Assembly: GCA_041493205.1 (NCBI GenBank)
Contig: JBGPYM010000013.1
Location: 1 to 26,735 of the forward strand
Length of the DNA: 26,735 nucleotides
DNA from: JBGPYM01 sp041493205
GTDB taxonomy: Bacteria > Bacteroidota > Ignavibacteria > UBA10030 > UBA6906
Reading direction: 5' to 3'
Below the pieces are notes generated by a model. It was not told the origin of the DNA and made no database searches. It saw only the letters and a list, made by a program, of their open reading frames with translations. Positions 16,505 through 25,059 of the stretch are shown piece by piece; position 1 is the first letter of the stretch; each line of letters starts with the position of its first letter. A program made the translations under genes and the position numbers.

Positions 16505-19500
16505 TCAGTTCGTCTGGACTTCAGCCGTCCCAACGACAGGCCGCGTCTTCCAGGGGACCTTCGTCGCCCACCGCACGCGCCTGAAGAGCGCGGGCACCTT
16601 CTCCCGCAATCCCTCCACATACGTGTAAACCACAGGAACAAGAACCAGCGTCAGGAGCGTGGAGCTGATCAGGCCGCTGATGACGACCACGGCCATCCCC
16701 TGGCGCATCTCCGAACCGGCGCCCAGCGCAAGGGCAAGGGGCATCATGCCGAACACCATGGTCGCCGTTGTCATAATGATCGGCCGGAGTCGCGTCTTCC
16801 CCGCCTCGAGGAGGGCTTCCTCCATCGCATGACCGCGCGCGCGGAGGGCGTTGGTGAAGTCCACAAGGAGGATGGCGTTTTTGGTCACCAGTCCCATGAG
16901 CATGATGACGCCGATCATGCTGAACATGTTGAGCGTCATCCCGGTCAGCGCAAGACCCGACAGCGCCCCGACCAGCGCCAGGGGCAGAGAGAACATGATC
17001 GTGAACGGATGGATGTACGATTCAAACAGGCTGACCATGATGATGTACACGAAGAGCACGGCCATGCCGAGGGCGATCGTCATGTCGCTGAACATGTCGC
17101 GCATGTTCTCCGTATCTCCGCCGTAGAACACCCTGACCCCCTGCGGGACACCGGCTGCGTTGATTGCCTTTTCCACCGCCGCGGTCACCTGTCCCAGCGG
17201 AACCTGACCGGAGAGGTTTGCCGCGACCGTCACCAGGCGCTCACGATCCTTTCGCTGGATTTCCGACGGCCCTTTCCCCTCCGTGATCTTTGCCACCTGG
17301 CTCAACCGCACGGGTTGCCCGTAGTGGTTCAGGAGCGTGATGTTGCCGACGTCCTGTACGCGCGCGCGGCTCGATTTCCGCAGAACGACGCGCGTGTCAA
17401 AGTCCGTGTCTCCCTCCTGGTACTTTGTGGGGATATCCCCTTCGATTGCCGTGCGGACCGCAAGGCCGACCTCCGCAAGCGTCAGACCCATCCGCGCCAT
17501 CTTATCGCGGTCCACTTCGATCTGCACTTCCGGCTTCCCCTCTTCCCATGAGCTGGAGACGTCGACGGTTCCTTTCGCGTCGGCCAGAATGTCCCCCACC
17601 TTCGCGGAGTATGCGGCCACCTGGGCGAGATCCGGACCGATGATCTCGATCTGCAGGGGCGCCACGTTCGACGAACCCCACATGCTGATGGTGTTGAAGC
17701 TGGCTTTCAGCCCGGGGATGGACGACACCTGCTCCTTGATCGCCATCATGACGGCTTGCGTCGATCGTTTCCGGGCCCTTTTCGGGACCAGCTTGACCTG
17801 CACCTGCGCGAGATTCGACTGGTCGGCATTCTTCCACTGTGTCTGCTGTTTGCCGATCGTGGAGAGATATCTCTGGACCTCCGTCATGTCCGCGACAATT
17901 TTTTCGACTTTGTTGACCGCCTGGTCGGTCTTTTCGATCGTGGTGCCGAGCGGCATGTCAAGATTGACCGCGAACTCGCCCCTGTCGGTATCGGTCATGA
18001 ATTCCGTTCCAATGGCCCCGAGGGGGAGGAGGGCGAGGCTCGCAATGAATATCCCCGTGCTAACCGCGACGACCGTTCTGCGATGCGCGAGCGCCCACGT
18101 CAGGATGTTCCGGTATCCCGAGCCGAGCCGGTCCTGCCACCGGTCGAACACACGGACCAGCCTGTCCGCCCATGACCCGGGCCTGTGCTGTACGATCCTC
18201 GACCATTTCGCGGCGAGCATCGGCGTGAGCGTGAACGATACGAAGAGCGAAAGGAGCGTCGAGATAACGACTGTAATGCCGAATTCGCTGAAGATGCGCC
18301 CGATCATCCCGCCCACGAGCGAAATCGGCAGGAACACCACCACGTCGACCAGCGTAATCGCAATGGCCGCAAAACCGATTTCACTCCGCCCTTCCACCGC
18401 GGCCTTTTCGGGGTTTTCACCCTTCTCCAGGTGCCGGTGAATGTTTTCAAGAATCACGATGGAGTCGTCGACCAGTATCCCGATGACAAGCGCAAGCGCC
18501 ATCAGTGAGATGAGGTTCAGCGAATAGCCGAGCAGCCACGCGAAGAACAGCGTCGAGATGAGTGACGTCGGGATCGAGAGGAGCACGATCAGCGAATTCC
18601 TCACGCTGTTGAGGAAGAAGAACAGGACGATTGCCACCATGAGGATGGCCAGGAACAGGTCGCGCTTCACCTCCGAAAGCGAGTTCCTTGTGAATTCGGT
18701 GATGTCCTGCGCGACGGTGAACTTGATGCGCGATCCGTTTTCCTTTTCCAGGACCTTCATTTCCGACTGAAGCAGGTCGGAGGTACGGATGGAGTTCGCA
18801 TCCGATTGTTTCTGTATCGCGAGCGCGATCGAGGGCTCGCCCCCGAGCCGGCTGAGGGTGAAGGTTTCCTGCTGCGCATCCTTCACCTCCGCCACGTCGC
18901 GCAGGTAGATAACCCCCGCGGGGTTCGCGGCGACGACCATGTTTCTGATCTCATCGAGACTGTGGAACTTCCCCGCGAGCCGGACAATGTACTGGTTAAG
19001 CTCCTCGTTGATTTTCCCCGTGGGGAAGTCAAGATTCTCCCGCCCCAGCGCCTGCGCAACCTGCAGGATCGAGATGCCGTAGGCATTGAGCTTGTCGTTG
19101 TCCACCTCGACGCGGATTTCGCGCTGTTGTCCGCCGACAATGGTCACGGCGGACACGCCGTCCACCTGCTCCAGACGGGGCTTCATTCTGTCCTTCACAT
19201 ACTGGTAAAGTTCCCTCGGTTGCATCTCGCCCGTCACCGACACGCGCAGAATCGGGAACGCATTTAAATCCGATTTCTGCACGCGGGGAGCCTTCGCATC
19301 GTCCGGCAGCTTGGAACGCGCAGCCTCGACGACGCGCTGGACGTCGTTGGTCACTTCGTCCACATTCGCGCTGAACGAAAACTGGGCCAGCACAACGGAG
19401 ACGCCTTCGTAGGAATAGGACCGGACGTGCTCCAGTTTGTTCACGCCGGCAACCGCCTCCTCGAGGGGTTTGGAGACAAGGGACTCCACCTCTTTTGGGC

Positions 19501-19663
19501 CTGCGCCGGGATAGATCGTCACGACCGACACCATGGGCCAGTCCATTTTCGGCAGGAGGTCCACGCCCATCCGGGAGTACCCGAAAATGCCGAGCACCCC
19601 GAGGGTGACGAAAATCATGGTCATGAACGCCGGTCTTCGGATTGCAACTTCTGTGAGTTTCAT
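16505..19663 (-). CDS. RND multidrug efflux transporter permease (HAE1/AcrB-like)
   Basis: This is a 1052-residue inner-membrane pump of the usual RND size. Helix TM1 (about residues 12-30) is followed by a large periplasmic porter region opening with LPKMDWPMVSVVTIYPGAGPKEVE. A group of helices contains GILVDDSIVI, whose Asp399-Asp400 form the proton relay. A second periplasmic loop follows, and then the last helices, with MGLVTKNAILLVDF supplying the relay lysine. All key proton-path residues are present, so the pump should be active. The HAE1 class exports hydrophobic drugs, bile salts or lipids; the substrate cannot be predicted. It is the last gene of TetR-channel-adaptor-pump and lies 19 bases after the adaptor gene with a GAGGA ribosome binding site. 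Confidence 0.96.
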   Translation of the reverse strand: MKLTEVAIRRPAFMTMIFVTLGVLGIFGYSRMGVDLLPKMDWPMVSVVTIYPGAGPKEVESLVSKPLEEAVAGVNKLEHVRSYSYEGVSVVLAQFSFSANVDEVTNDVQRVVEAARSKLPDDAKAPRVQKSDLNAFPILRVSVTGEMQPRELYQYVKDRMKPRLEQVDGVSAVTIVGGQQREIRVEVDNDKLNAYGISILQVAQALGRENLDFPTGKINEELNQYIVRLAGKFHSLDEIRNMVVAANPAGVIYLRDVAEVKDAQQETFTLSRLGGEPSIALAIQKQSDANSIRTSDLLQSEMKVLEKENGSRIKFTVAQDITEFTRNSLSEVKRDLFLAILMVAIVLFFFLNSVRNSLIVLLSIPTSLISTLFFAWLLGYSLNLISLMALALVIGILVDDSIVILENIHRHLEKGENPEKAAVEGRSEIGFAAIAITLVDVVVFLPISLVGGMIGRIFSEFGITVVISTLLSLFVSFTLTPMLAAKWSRIVQHRPGSWADRLVRVFDRWQDRLGSGYRNILTWALAHRRTVVAVSTGIFIASLALLPLGAIGTEFMTDTDRGEFAVNLDMPLGTTIEKTDQAVNKVEKIVADMTEVQRYLSTIGKQQTQWKNADQSNLAQVQVKLVPKRARKRSTQAVMMAIKEQVSSIPGLKASFNTISMWGSSNVAPLQIEIIGPDLAQVAAYSAKVGDILADAKGTVDVSSSWEEGKPEVQIEVDRDKMARMGLTLAEVGLAVRTAIEGDIPTKYQEGDTDFDTRVVLRKSSRARVQDVGNITLLNHYGQPVRLSQVAKITEGKGPSEIQRKDRERLVTVAANLSGQVPLGQVTAAVEKAINAAGVPQGVRVFYGGDTENMRDMFSDMTIALGMAVLFVYIIMVSLFESYIHPFTIMFSLPLALVGALSGLALTGMTLNMFSMIGVIMLMGLVTKNAILLVDFTNALRARGHAMEEALLEAGKTRLRPIIMTTATMVFGMMPLALALGAGSEMRQGMAVVVISGLISSTLLTLVLVPVVYTYVEGLREKVPALFRRVRWATKVPWKTRPVVGTAEVQTN

Positions 19664-19682
19664 AGGGATTGTCGTCCTCGCG

Positions 19683-20783
19683 TTACTTGTACTGAACTGC
19701 TGTGCCGTCCTTCAGGGACTTCTGTCCGAAGGACACCACCAGCTCGCCGGCCTGCAGGCCGTTGACGATCTGATAGCGGTCGCCGGCGCGGATGCCGAGA
19801 GTCACCGGGCGCAGCCGCGCTATGCCTTTCTCCACGACAAACACGGCGGGATCCGAGTCACTGTTGACGATCGATTCCCTGGCAATCGACACCGCGCCTT
19901 TCGCGCTGCGCGCATGGATTTCCGTCCGCGCAAACATCCCGACCTTGAGCTGTGCGACGTCTTTTCCCTGGACGATGACTTCCACCGGATAGCTGTGCCC
20001 GGTTGACGTTTCCGTTTTGGATCCGACGGTATACACGGATCCATGAATCGTTTCGCCGGGGCGGGCGTCCACGTGCAGTGTCGCCGGCTGCCGGAGCCGG
20101 ATCTTGCCGATATCCTCTTCGGGAATGCTGAGCTTCACCTTGACGCTGGAGATATCCACAATGTTCGCCACTTCACGCCCGTTGGAGACCATTTCCCCCA
20201 CCTCCACCTTGCGCAGGGCAACGACGCCGGTGATCGGAGCCTTGATTTTGGTGTCGTCATACTGCCGCTGGGCGAGCTTGAGCGCCGCCGACGCAGCCGC
20301 ATACTGTGCCTCGGAGGAATGGTAGGCAAGACGATACCCTTCAAGCTCAACGTCGGCGACATCCCCCGATTGCGCGAGCTTCTCGGAGCGTTCGTAGTCC
20401 TTTTTGGCTTTCCGATGGTTCGTTTCTGCCGCCTGGAGCTGTGCCTTCGCCTGTTCGACGGCGATGGCCCTCAGTTCGTCGTCAACCTGCACAAGGGTCT
20501 GGCCGCGACGGACGTAGTCCCCGACCCGCACGGGGACTGCAGTCACGCGTCCGGCCGTTTCGGAGCTGACCATGACATCTTTCATGGCGGTGATCGTGCC
20601 GACTGCCGAAACGAACTCGGTCAGATCGGTCTGTGTCGCAGGTGCTACCTCGACCGCGACAGGCTTCGTCGCATTTGACGCATCCGCCTGGGTCTGGCCG
20701 GATGTGAGCGCCATGAAGAGGCCGGCCGCGAGTACCACGGCGAGGGTTGCTGCGAGCGCGAGAAACATTTTCCTGGTGAGCAT
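19683..20783 (-). CDS. RND efflux periplasmic adaptor (membrane fusion protein)
   Basis: This is a 366-residue protein. An N-terminal hydrophobic segment (about residues 6-28) anchors or exports it. The order is that of AcrA/MexA-like adaptors: a first lipoyl half (GRVTAVPVRVGDYVRRGQTL), an alpha-helical hairpin (about residues 110-170, with Gln/Ala heptads) and a second lipoyl half (IKAPITGVVALRKVEVGEMV). A beta-barrel domain and a membrane-proximal domain follow (residues about 205-366). There is no lipobox, so it is probably membrane-anchored by the first helix. AAGGA precedes the ATG by seven bases. It bridges the TolC-like channel and the RND pump encoded on either side in the operon. 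Confidence 0.95.
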   Translation of the reverse strand: MLTRKMFLALAATLAVVLAAGLFMALTSGQTQADASNATKPVAVEVAPATQTDLTEFVSAVGTITAMKDVMVSSETAGRVTAVPVRVGDYVRRGQTLVQVDDELRAIAVEQAKAQLQAAETNHRKAKKDYERSEKLAQSGDVADVELEGYRLAYHSSEAQYAAASAALKLAQRQYDDTKIKAPITGVVALRKVEVGEMVSNGREVANIVDISSVKVKLSIPEEDIGKIRLRQPATLHVDARPGETIHGSVYTVGSKTETSTGHSYPVEVIVQGKDVAQLKVGMFARTEIHARSAKGAVSIARESIVNSDSDPAVFVVEKGIARLRPVTLGIRAGDRYQIVNGLQAGELVVSFGQKSLKDGTAVQYK

Positions 20784-20833
20784 TGCAGAGTCCTTTTCAC
20801 AATGTGCGTCTGTGGTGATTATGCCTGCACCGG

Positions 20834-22231
20834 CTAGGGAACGATCGTGCCGGTTGCGCGTGCGAGCTGAACACGCGCGATGGAGTAGTCGTATGTGGCG
20901 GTGATAAAATTCACTTTCGCGGACGTATACGCCGTCTGGACGTCAATCAGGTCCACGTTGGATGCCCCGCCGGTGTCATACCGCCGCGTGACGGAGTTGA
21001 GTACGTCGAGGGCCTGCTGCTGTCCTTTCCTGGCCACTTCGATACGGTGGCGCGCTGCGCGCACGTTCAGCTGGGCATTGGTCGCCTGCATGAGCAGCCC
21101 CCGGCGGAAGGATTCCACCTGAGATTCAGCCTTCTGGTAGTCCTCATGCGCGCGCTGCAGGTTCGTGTAGTCTCCGAAACCGTTGAAAATCGGGAATGCA
21201 ACGGTGAGCGAGAGCGCCCAGGGGCGGTAGCCGTCGAGGGCAACGGTATTGTTCCGCTCCCAGCCGTACTGGAAGGCCGCATTAATGCGGGGCTTGAAGG
21301 CCGTCCACGACCGGTCGATTCCGACCTCTGCCAGCTGCAGATTTGCGTTCATCGCCTGCCAGGACGGGTGCCTCTCCAGGTCTGCAAAGGTGAGCGGAGA
21401 TTCCGGAGTAATGCCAGGGAGGGACGCCAGAAGCTGCGGCGCACCGGCTGAGGGAAGCGGCAGAGTGTCTTCACCGGTCGTGGCGCTCTCCAGCGTGTAT
21501 GCGCAGTCAAGGTCGACTCCCATCACTTCGTTCAACTGAAGACGGGCGGACGCCAGGAAATTCCGGGCTTTAATCAGGCTCCCTTCGTCGCTGGCGAGCT
21601 GCACCTCCCACCGGGCGACGTCCGTCTTCGTGCGCATGCCGAGTTCCTGCCGCCGCTGGGTGGTGGCCAGGTAGCGCTGCGTCCGTTCCATTGCGTCGGT
21701 GGCAAGCAGAACCATTTCCTGCGCGCTGAGCACGCCGTAGTAGGCGATCTTCACGCGCGCAACTACGTCCTGCTTCGTATCCTCATACGAGAATTCGCTC
21801 TTCTGCTCGTAGGCATGTGCGGCGCTCACGCCGACGAGTTCCGCACCGCCGTTGTAGATCGGCTGCACGACCGTCAGGCCGGCCGAGTACGTATCCCGGT
21901 ACGAGAACGGCCTGAGATCGGTGAGGGCCGACGGCGGAATCCCGAGGAGACCGGCGGAGGAGCGGATGAAGTCGAGGGCCGCATTTGCCCGGCGATCGGT
22001 CTCGGGGTCAACCCGCGTCACGCCTGCATCGAGAGAAACCTTGGGCAGAAAATTGCTGTAGGCGCTTTTTGCCGCCCAGCCCGACGAGGCGACGTCGTGC
22101 GCGGCGCCCCGGAGCGACTGGTTGAATTCCAGGGCGTTACCGACAGCTTTTGCCATGGTCAGCGCTTCCTGGCCGGCAAGCCGGTCTGCGAGCAGAAGAA
22201 ACAGTACGATGATAAGTATGGTGCGCTTCAT
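20834..22231 (-). CDS. TolC-family outer-membrane efflux channel
   Basis: The ATG at 22231 gives a 465-residue protein beginning with a signal peptide (MKRTILIIVLFLLLADRLAG, cleaved near GQ). A start 12 codons upstream adds a non-signal stretch that overlaps the TetR gene's end and was rejected. The protein shows the internal duplication of TolC-type proteins. Two long Gln/Ala-rich helical regions (YEQKSEFSYEDTKQDVVARV and the later ALDVLNSVTRRYDTGGASNVDLIDVQTAY) each pair with beta-strand segments such as AGLTVVQPIYNG and LSLTVAFPIFNGFG. It forms the trimeric outer-membrane exit duct for the pump. It follows the TetR gene after 47 bases and precedes the adaptor by 50 bases. Confidence 0.93.
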   Translation of the reverse strand: MKRTILIIVLFLLLADRLAGQEALTMAKAVGNALEFNQSLRGAAHDVASSGWAAKSAYSNFLPKVSLDAGVTRVDPETDRRANAALDFIRSSAGLLGIPPSALTDLRPFSYRDTYSAGLTVVQPIYNGGAELVGVSAAHAYEQKSEFSYEDTKQDVVARVKIAYYGVLSAQEMVLLATDAMERTQRYLATTQRRQELGMRTKTDVARWEVQLASDEGSLIKARNFLASARLQLNEVMGVDLDCAYTLESATTGEDTLPLPSAGAPQLLASLPGITPESPLTFADLERHPSWQAMNANLQLAEVGIDRSWTAFKPRINAAFQYGWERNNTVALDGYRPWALSLTVAFPIFNGFGDYTNLQRAHEDYQKAESQVESFRRGLLMQATNAQLNVRAARHRIEVARKGQQQALDVLNSVTRRYDTGGASNVDLIDVQTAYTSAKVNFITATYDYSIARVQLARATGTIVP

Positions 22232-22278
22232 AGGATTCTCTTTCCAGCCATGCAACACGTTGAACAATATCCCGCCTG

Positions 22279-22971
22279 CTACTTTGCCTCGGACTCGTGA
22301 TGCGGGAGGGTTGATGTGTACTGTTTTTGTGCTTCCTCCGTCATCATCGCTTCCAGGAGGAACGCATTTGATTTTCTGAGGAGCGCGACGAGATCGACGC
22401 CCAGGGCGCCTTTCAGATATTCATCCTGGCGATCGATCAGCCGCATCAGTCCGTTTGAATTCGACCAGAGCATGACGGCGATCTCCATCGGGGAGAGTTC
22501 CCTGTGGAGAAGCCCTTCTTCCAGCGCGGTCTTGATGGGATCCATGACCAGATCCCAGATTCGCCTGCTGTTCTCGGTGCAGATCTGCAGGATCTCCGGG
22601 GAGACCTGAGAATGAACCTGCGTGGACTCCTGGAAATATTGCATCCGGAAATACATCCTGTGCTTGTCGAAGTACTCTAGATACGCCTCACCGAGATTGG
22701 CGATCCTCTTGATGCTCGGTTCACCGGTTGCGATCGCCTTCTCAAAAAGATCGTGCAGGATGTCGGCTCCCCTGAGCGAGACTGCGATGTAGAGGTCCTC
22801 TTTGCTCTTGTAGTAGAGGTAGAGCGTACCCTTGCTCAACTCGGCCGCCTCGGCGATTTCATCCATGGTGGCCTCTGCGAGACCTTTCTTGAAGAAGACG
22901 GTTTCGGCGGCGCTGATAATCTCTTCACGCCTGGCGTCTTTTTCTCTTTCTCTTCTTTCTTTGATTCCCAT
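22279..22971 (-). CDS. TetR/AcrR-family transcriptional regulator of the efflux operon
   Basis: This is a 230-residue protein. The N-terminal DNA-binding domain begins ARREEIISAAETVFFKKG. The helix-turn-helix lies around residues 35-55 (MDEIAEAAELSKGTLYLYYKSK), the best conserved part of the family. The remaining roughly 170 residues are helical and form the ligand-binding and dimerisation part, whose sequence varies with the inducer. The N-terminus is unusually rich in Arg/Glu. It is the first gene of the efflux operon, so it very likely represses its own transcription together with the channel, adaptor and pump until a pump substrate binds. Two palindromes fitting a TetR dimer lie upstream. 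Confidence 0.94.
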   Translation of the reverse strand: MGIKERREREKDARREEIISAAETVFFKKGLAEATMDEIAEAAELSKGTLYLYYKSKEDLYIAVSLRGADILHDLFEKAIATGEPSIKRIANLGEAYLEYFDKHRMYFRMQYFQESTQVHSQVSPEILQICTENSRRIWDLVMDPIKTALEEGLLHRELSPMEIAVMLWSNSNGLMRLIDRQDEYLKGALGVDLVALLRKSNAFLLEAMMTEEAQKQYTSTLPHHESEAK

Positions 22972-22990
22972 TGGTCTTGTTCTCTCTGTA

Positions 22991-23005
22991 ATGACTGACA
23001 GTCAG
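22991..23005 (-). promoter_or_regulatory. Operator-like palindrome over the efflux operon start
   Basis: The plus strand reads ATGAC-TGACA-GTCAG, an inverted repeat with one end mismatch. It lies 5-20 bases downstream of the predicted transcription start, between the -10 and the TetR ATG. A repressor bound here would block transcription. It has the same ATGAC-N5-GTCA layout as the upstream site at 23080-23098. Confidence 0.65.
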
Positions 23006-23017
23006 TGACTGGACTAA

Positions 23018-23046
23018 AATATAATCAATACTCTGCCGTCTGTCAA
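23018..23046 (-). promoter_or_regulatory. Near-consensus sigma70 promoter of the TetR-efflux operon
   Basis: On the minus strand a perfect TTGACA (23041-23046) and TATATT (23018-23023) are spaced exactly 17 bases. The predicted start is near 23011, 40 bases before the TetR ATG. A strong promoter of this kind would need tight repression, in line with the palindrome at the start site. Confidence 0.75.
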
Positions 23047-23079
23047 GACCTTCGAAGATTAAATTTTAGTTAATCAATT

Positions 23080-23098
23080 AAATGACTGGCGGTCATTT
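23080..23098. promoter_or_regulatory. Second operator-like palindrome upstream of the efflux promoter
   Basis: AAATGAC-TGGCG-GTCATTT is a 19-base inverted repeat with perfect 7-base arms. It shares the ATGAC-N5-GTCA core with the site at 22991-23005 and lies about 35 bases upstream of the -35 box. Either a second TetR dimer or a distinct regulator could bind here. Confidence 0.55.
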
Positions 23099-23186
23099 GC
23101 CATTGATACGGGACGTTTTTCAAAAGGTTTCATGGATATGGGGACGCTTGGATAACCCAATACTCCCATTGATCTTACCGCAAAAC

Positions 23187-24530
23187 TCAAGTGGGAAAGC
23201 AACGCCCGAATGCCAGGAGTAGCCGGGGGGACCCTTTGATCCGGATCTTGCGGCGGATCAGCGCCCAGGCGAGATTCCGCTCCCCTGCCAGGAAACCGAG
23301 CCAGGTGTCGCTGTCAGCGATGAGCCGAAGATCACCCTTTCCCTCATGACCTCTCTGGACGGAGATCGACCTGTTGCGTATCTCGACGGTGGCCTTATGC
23401 GGCTCTCGCCCGGTGAACGTGAAGTGGTACACCGCGCCGAGGTTCGCCGAATGATCCCGCTGGAATGAAATGCTCAGTCCGTCGAGGAACGCCGGTATGC
23501 TTCGCGGCCTGAGACTGTTGCGCACACGTTTGATTTTCTTGTGAGGGAACCGCTGCGCGATGCGGGGTTCTGCATCTGATCCGGCCACGGCATAGACGGT
23601 CTCCACCTTCTCCTGGAGAGGTTTTACAACGTCCTGCAGGTAGCCTGCTCTGTTCTCGAGAAACGGGGAGATTACATCCTCCCCGGCAGGGCAGACAGCC
23701 ATGCAGTAGGCCGCTTTGTAGTTGGCGCCATAGGAGAGACTCTGCCACATCGAAGCCGACTCTGCATCGCTCACCTTCCGCCTGTACGCCAGCGCATCAC
23801 TGCTTTCAGCCACCAGCTCCACCCAATCAGTGAATCCCCCCATGAACTCACGGTAGTTGTGGGTGTAGCAGGCGGACCCGTCGAAATGCCCGTCTGCGCC
23901 GATCGCACCCACCGGGCAGGCCGCCACGCAGAGCTTGCATTCAAGGCACGGGTTGTAGTCGAGAGGTGCGCCATAGGCAGAGACTCCCGCATCCAGCAGC
24001 ACAGTCCCCAGGAGGATGAAATTTCCGAACTTCGGGTGGATGACGTTCCGGTGTATCCCCATCTTCCCGAGGCCCGCTTCGACGGCGACCGGCTTGTGGG
24101 AAACCACCCAGACCTTTCCCGGAAACCTGTCCATCTCCATCGGAAAGCCCATGGACGGATAGAACGAACGGACGCCCATCTCCCCCAGTCGCGCAACGAT
24201 CTCCCGGGCAATGAGATTCACCTCATCGCCGGTTGAATGGAACTCGAGATTTGCAGCAGAGCGGGCGGTGCTGCGGATGTTTTCCCTGTTCATGCGGACG
24301 ACAAGGCTCACGAGCGTTTTCGTCCGGGGGAATGCAGCCAGAATATCCGCCCGCTGATCGGCGATTGAAGGCCTCTCGAGCTCGACAAACCCCGCGTCAT
24401 CCGCACCGGCCTCCAGGCAGATCTGCCTCAACGCAGCCGCATCGAGCGGCGGGCGGGGGGCCGGTGTTCCACCAGCCGCCATCCGTTCCCGCATCAGCAC
24501 AACAGTAGGATGTTTCTCCATCGACGCCAT
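23187..24530 (-). CDS. QueG/RdhA-like 4Fe-4S protein with C-terminal SCP2-like domain
   Basis: The ATG at 24530 has GAGGAGG in front and gives 447 residues. A start 64 codons upstream would pass through the MarR gene and the operator and was rejected. The N-terminal part (residues about 30-190: LRQICLEAGADDAGFVE, VRSFYPSMGFP, VEAGLGKMGIHRN) follows the corrinoid-binding half of epoxyqueuosine reductases and reductive-dehalogenase-like proteins. Cys195, Cys198, Cys201 and Cys205 form CxxCxxCxxxCP for one 4Fe-4S cluster. Cys221, Cys276 and Cys280 are the only clear candidates for a second, less canonical cluster. The last roughly 95 residues resemble an SCP2 sterol-carrier/lipid-binding fold (YHFTFTGREPHKATVEIRNR). 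It is therefore not a standard QueG. It is probably controlled by the neighbouring MarR protein. Confidence 0.85.
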   Translation of the reverse strand: MASMEKHPTVVLMRERMAAGGTPAPRPPLDAAALRQICLEAGADDAGFVELERPSIADQRADILAAFPRTKTLVSLVVRMNRENIRSTARSAANLEFHSTGDEVNLIAREIVARLGEMGVRSFYPSMGFPMEMDRFPGKVWVVSHKPVAVEAGLGKMGIHRNVIHPKFGNFILLGTVLLDAGVSAYGAPLDYNPCLECKLCVAACPVGAIGADGHFDGSACYTHNYREFMGGFTDWVELVAESSDALAYRRKVSDAESASMWQSLSYGANYKAAYCMAVCPAGEDVISPFLENRAGYLQDVVKPLQEKVETVYAVAGSDAEPRIAQRFPHKKIKRVRNSLRPRSIPAFLDGLSISFQRDHSANLGAVYHFTFTGREPHKATVEIRNRSISVQRGHEGKGDLRLIADSDTWLGFLAGERNLAWALIRRKIRIKGSPRLLLAFGRCFPT

Positions 24531-24550
24531 GGCCCCCTCCTCTTCATTAT

Positions 24551-24570
24551 TGTCTGTTTTTTTTTGTCTG
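24551..24570 (-). repeat. T9 tract flanked by TGTCTG direct repeats in the Fe-S protein leader
   Basis: Plus-strand TGTCTG (24551-24556), nine T (24557-24565) and TGTCTG (24565-24570) lie between the operator and the ribosome binding site of the Fe-S protein gene. The mRNA leader therefore holds an A9 run. Such runs can slip during replication. There is no direct evidence of a role. Confidence 0.5.
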
Positions 24571-24583
24571 TTGTATATACAAC
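24570..24583. promoter_or_regulatory. MarR-type operator overlapping the -10 of the Fe-S protein gene
   Basis: GTTGTATATACAAC is a perfect 14-base palindrome. Its central TATATA can serve as the -10 hexamer on the minus strand, with only a poor -35 (TTTTCT) 17 bases upstream. The same 12-base core, TTGTATATACAA, recurs in front of the MarR gene itself. It lies 40 bases before the Fe-S protein start. Confidence 0.75.
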
Positions 24584-24610
24584 TCAAAAAACCCAAAGAA
24601 AAGAGCGACG

Positions 24611-25057
24611 TCAGGCGGGGTGTCTCCGCTTCGATCTGCCGACTTCTCCCGCAGCCCTGTGGAGCGCTGGGGCGTTCTCTTCCCCGATGAGCAACAGAGC
24701 CTTCTTCTGTGCTTCTTCCCACGCAGGCGTTGCGCGTTCCAGGAGCTGCCTCCCACCTTCGGTCAGGGTCAGAACGTATGCCCTGCCGCCCCCTTTTGTC
24801 GCGAGCCAGCGTCGGGCGATCATCCGGACGACGTCCCTGCTCAAACTTGACTTCTCAAGCTGAAGAACGTCGCATACCTGCTGCTGTCGCGCCCGGCCGA
24901 AACAGGCTACGGCAACCAGGATGTTCATCTGGCTGATCGTCAGCCCGAGCGGACGGAGCGCGTCATTGTACACGTTCGTCACAGCCCGGGAGAGAATCCG
25001 GAGTTTCAGGGCGATGCACTGACTGCTGATATCCCTCGGCGTGATCCCGGGTTTCAT
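24611..25057 (-). CDS. MarR-family transcriptional regulator
   Basis: The ATG at 25057 gives 148 residues; a TTG nine codons upstream lies before the promoter's -10 and is unlikely. The protein shows the MarR winged-helix domain. Helices SQMNILVAVACFGRARQQQVCDVLQLEKSSLSRDVVRMIARRWL contain the recognition helix (KSSLSRDVVRM). The wing and a basic strand follow (ATKGGGRAYVLTLTEGGRQLL), and then a C-terminal dimerisation helix. MarR proteins usually repress themselves and a neighbouring gene and are released by small phenolic or oxidant ligands. The matching palindromes before this gene and before the downstream Fe-S protein gene fit that model. Its stop lies 80 bases before the Fe-S protein start. 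Confidence 0.93.
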   Translation of the reverse strand: MKPGITPRDISSQCIALKLRILSRAVTNVYNDALRPLGLTISQMNILVAVACFGRARQQQVCDVLQLEKSSLSRDVVRMIARRWLATKGGGRAYVLTLTEGGRQLLERATPAWEEAQKKALLLIGEENAPALHRAAGEVGRSKRRHPA

Positions 25058-25059
25058 AG

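Noticed and set aside
16082..17551. 489-residue plus-strand open frame
   Set aside because: It lies across the DUF116 gene end, the terminator and the antisense of the RND pump gene. Its translation is rich in Arg/His/Asp without any family motif, as expected of a GC-rich antisense frame.
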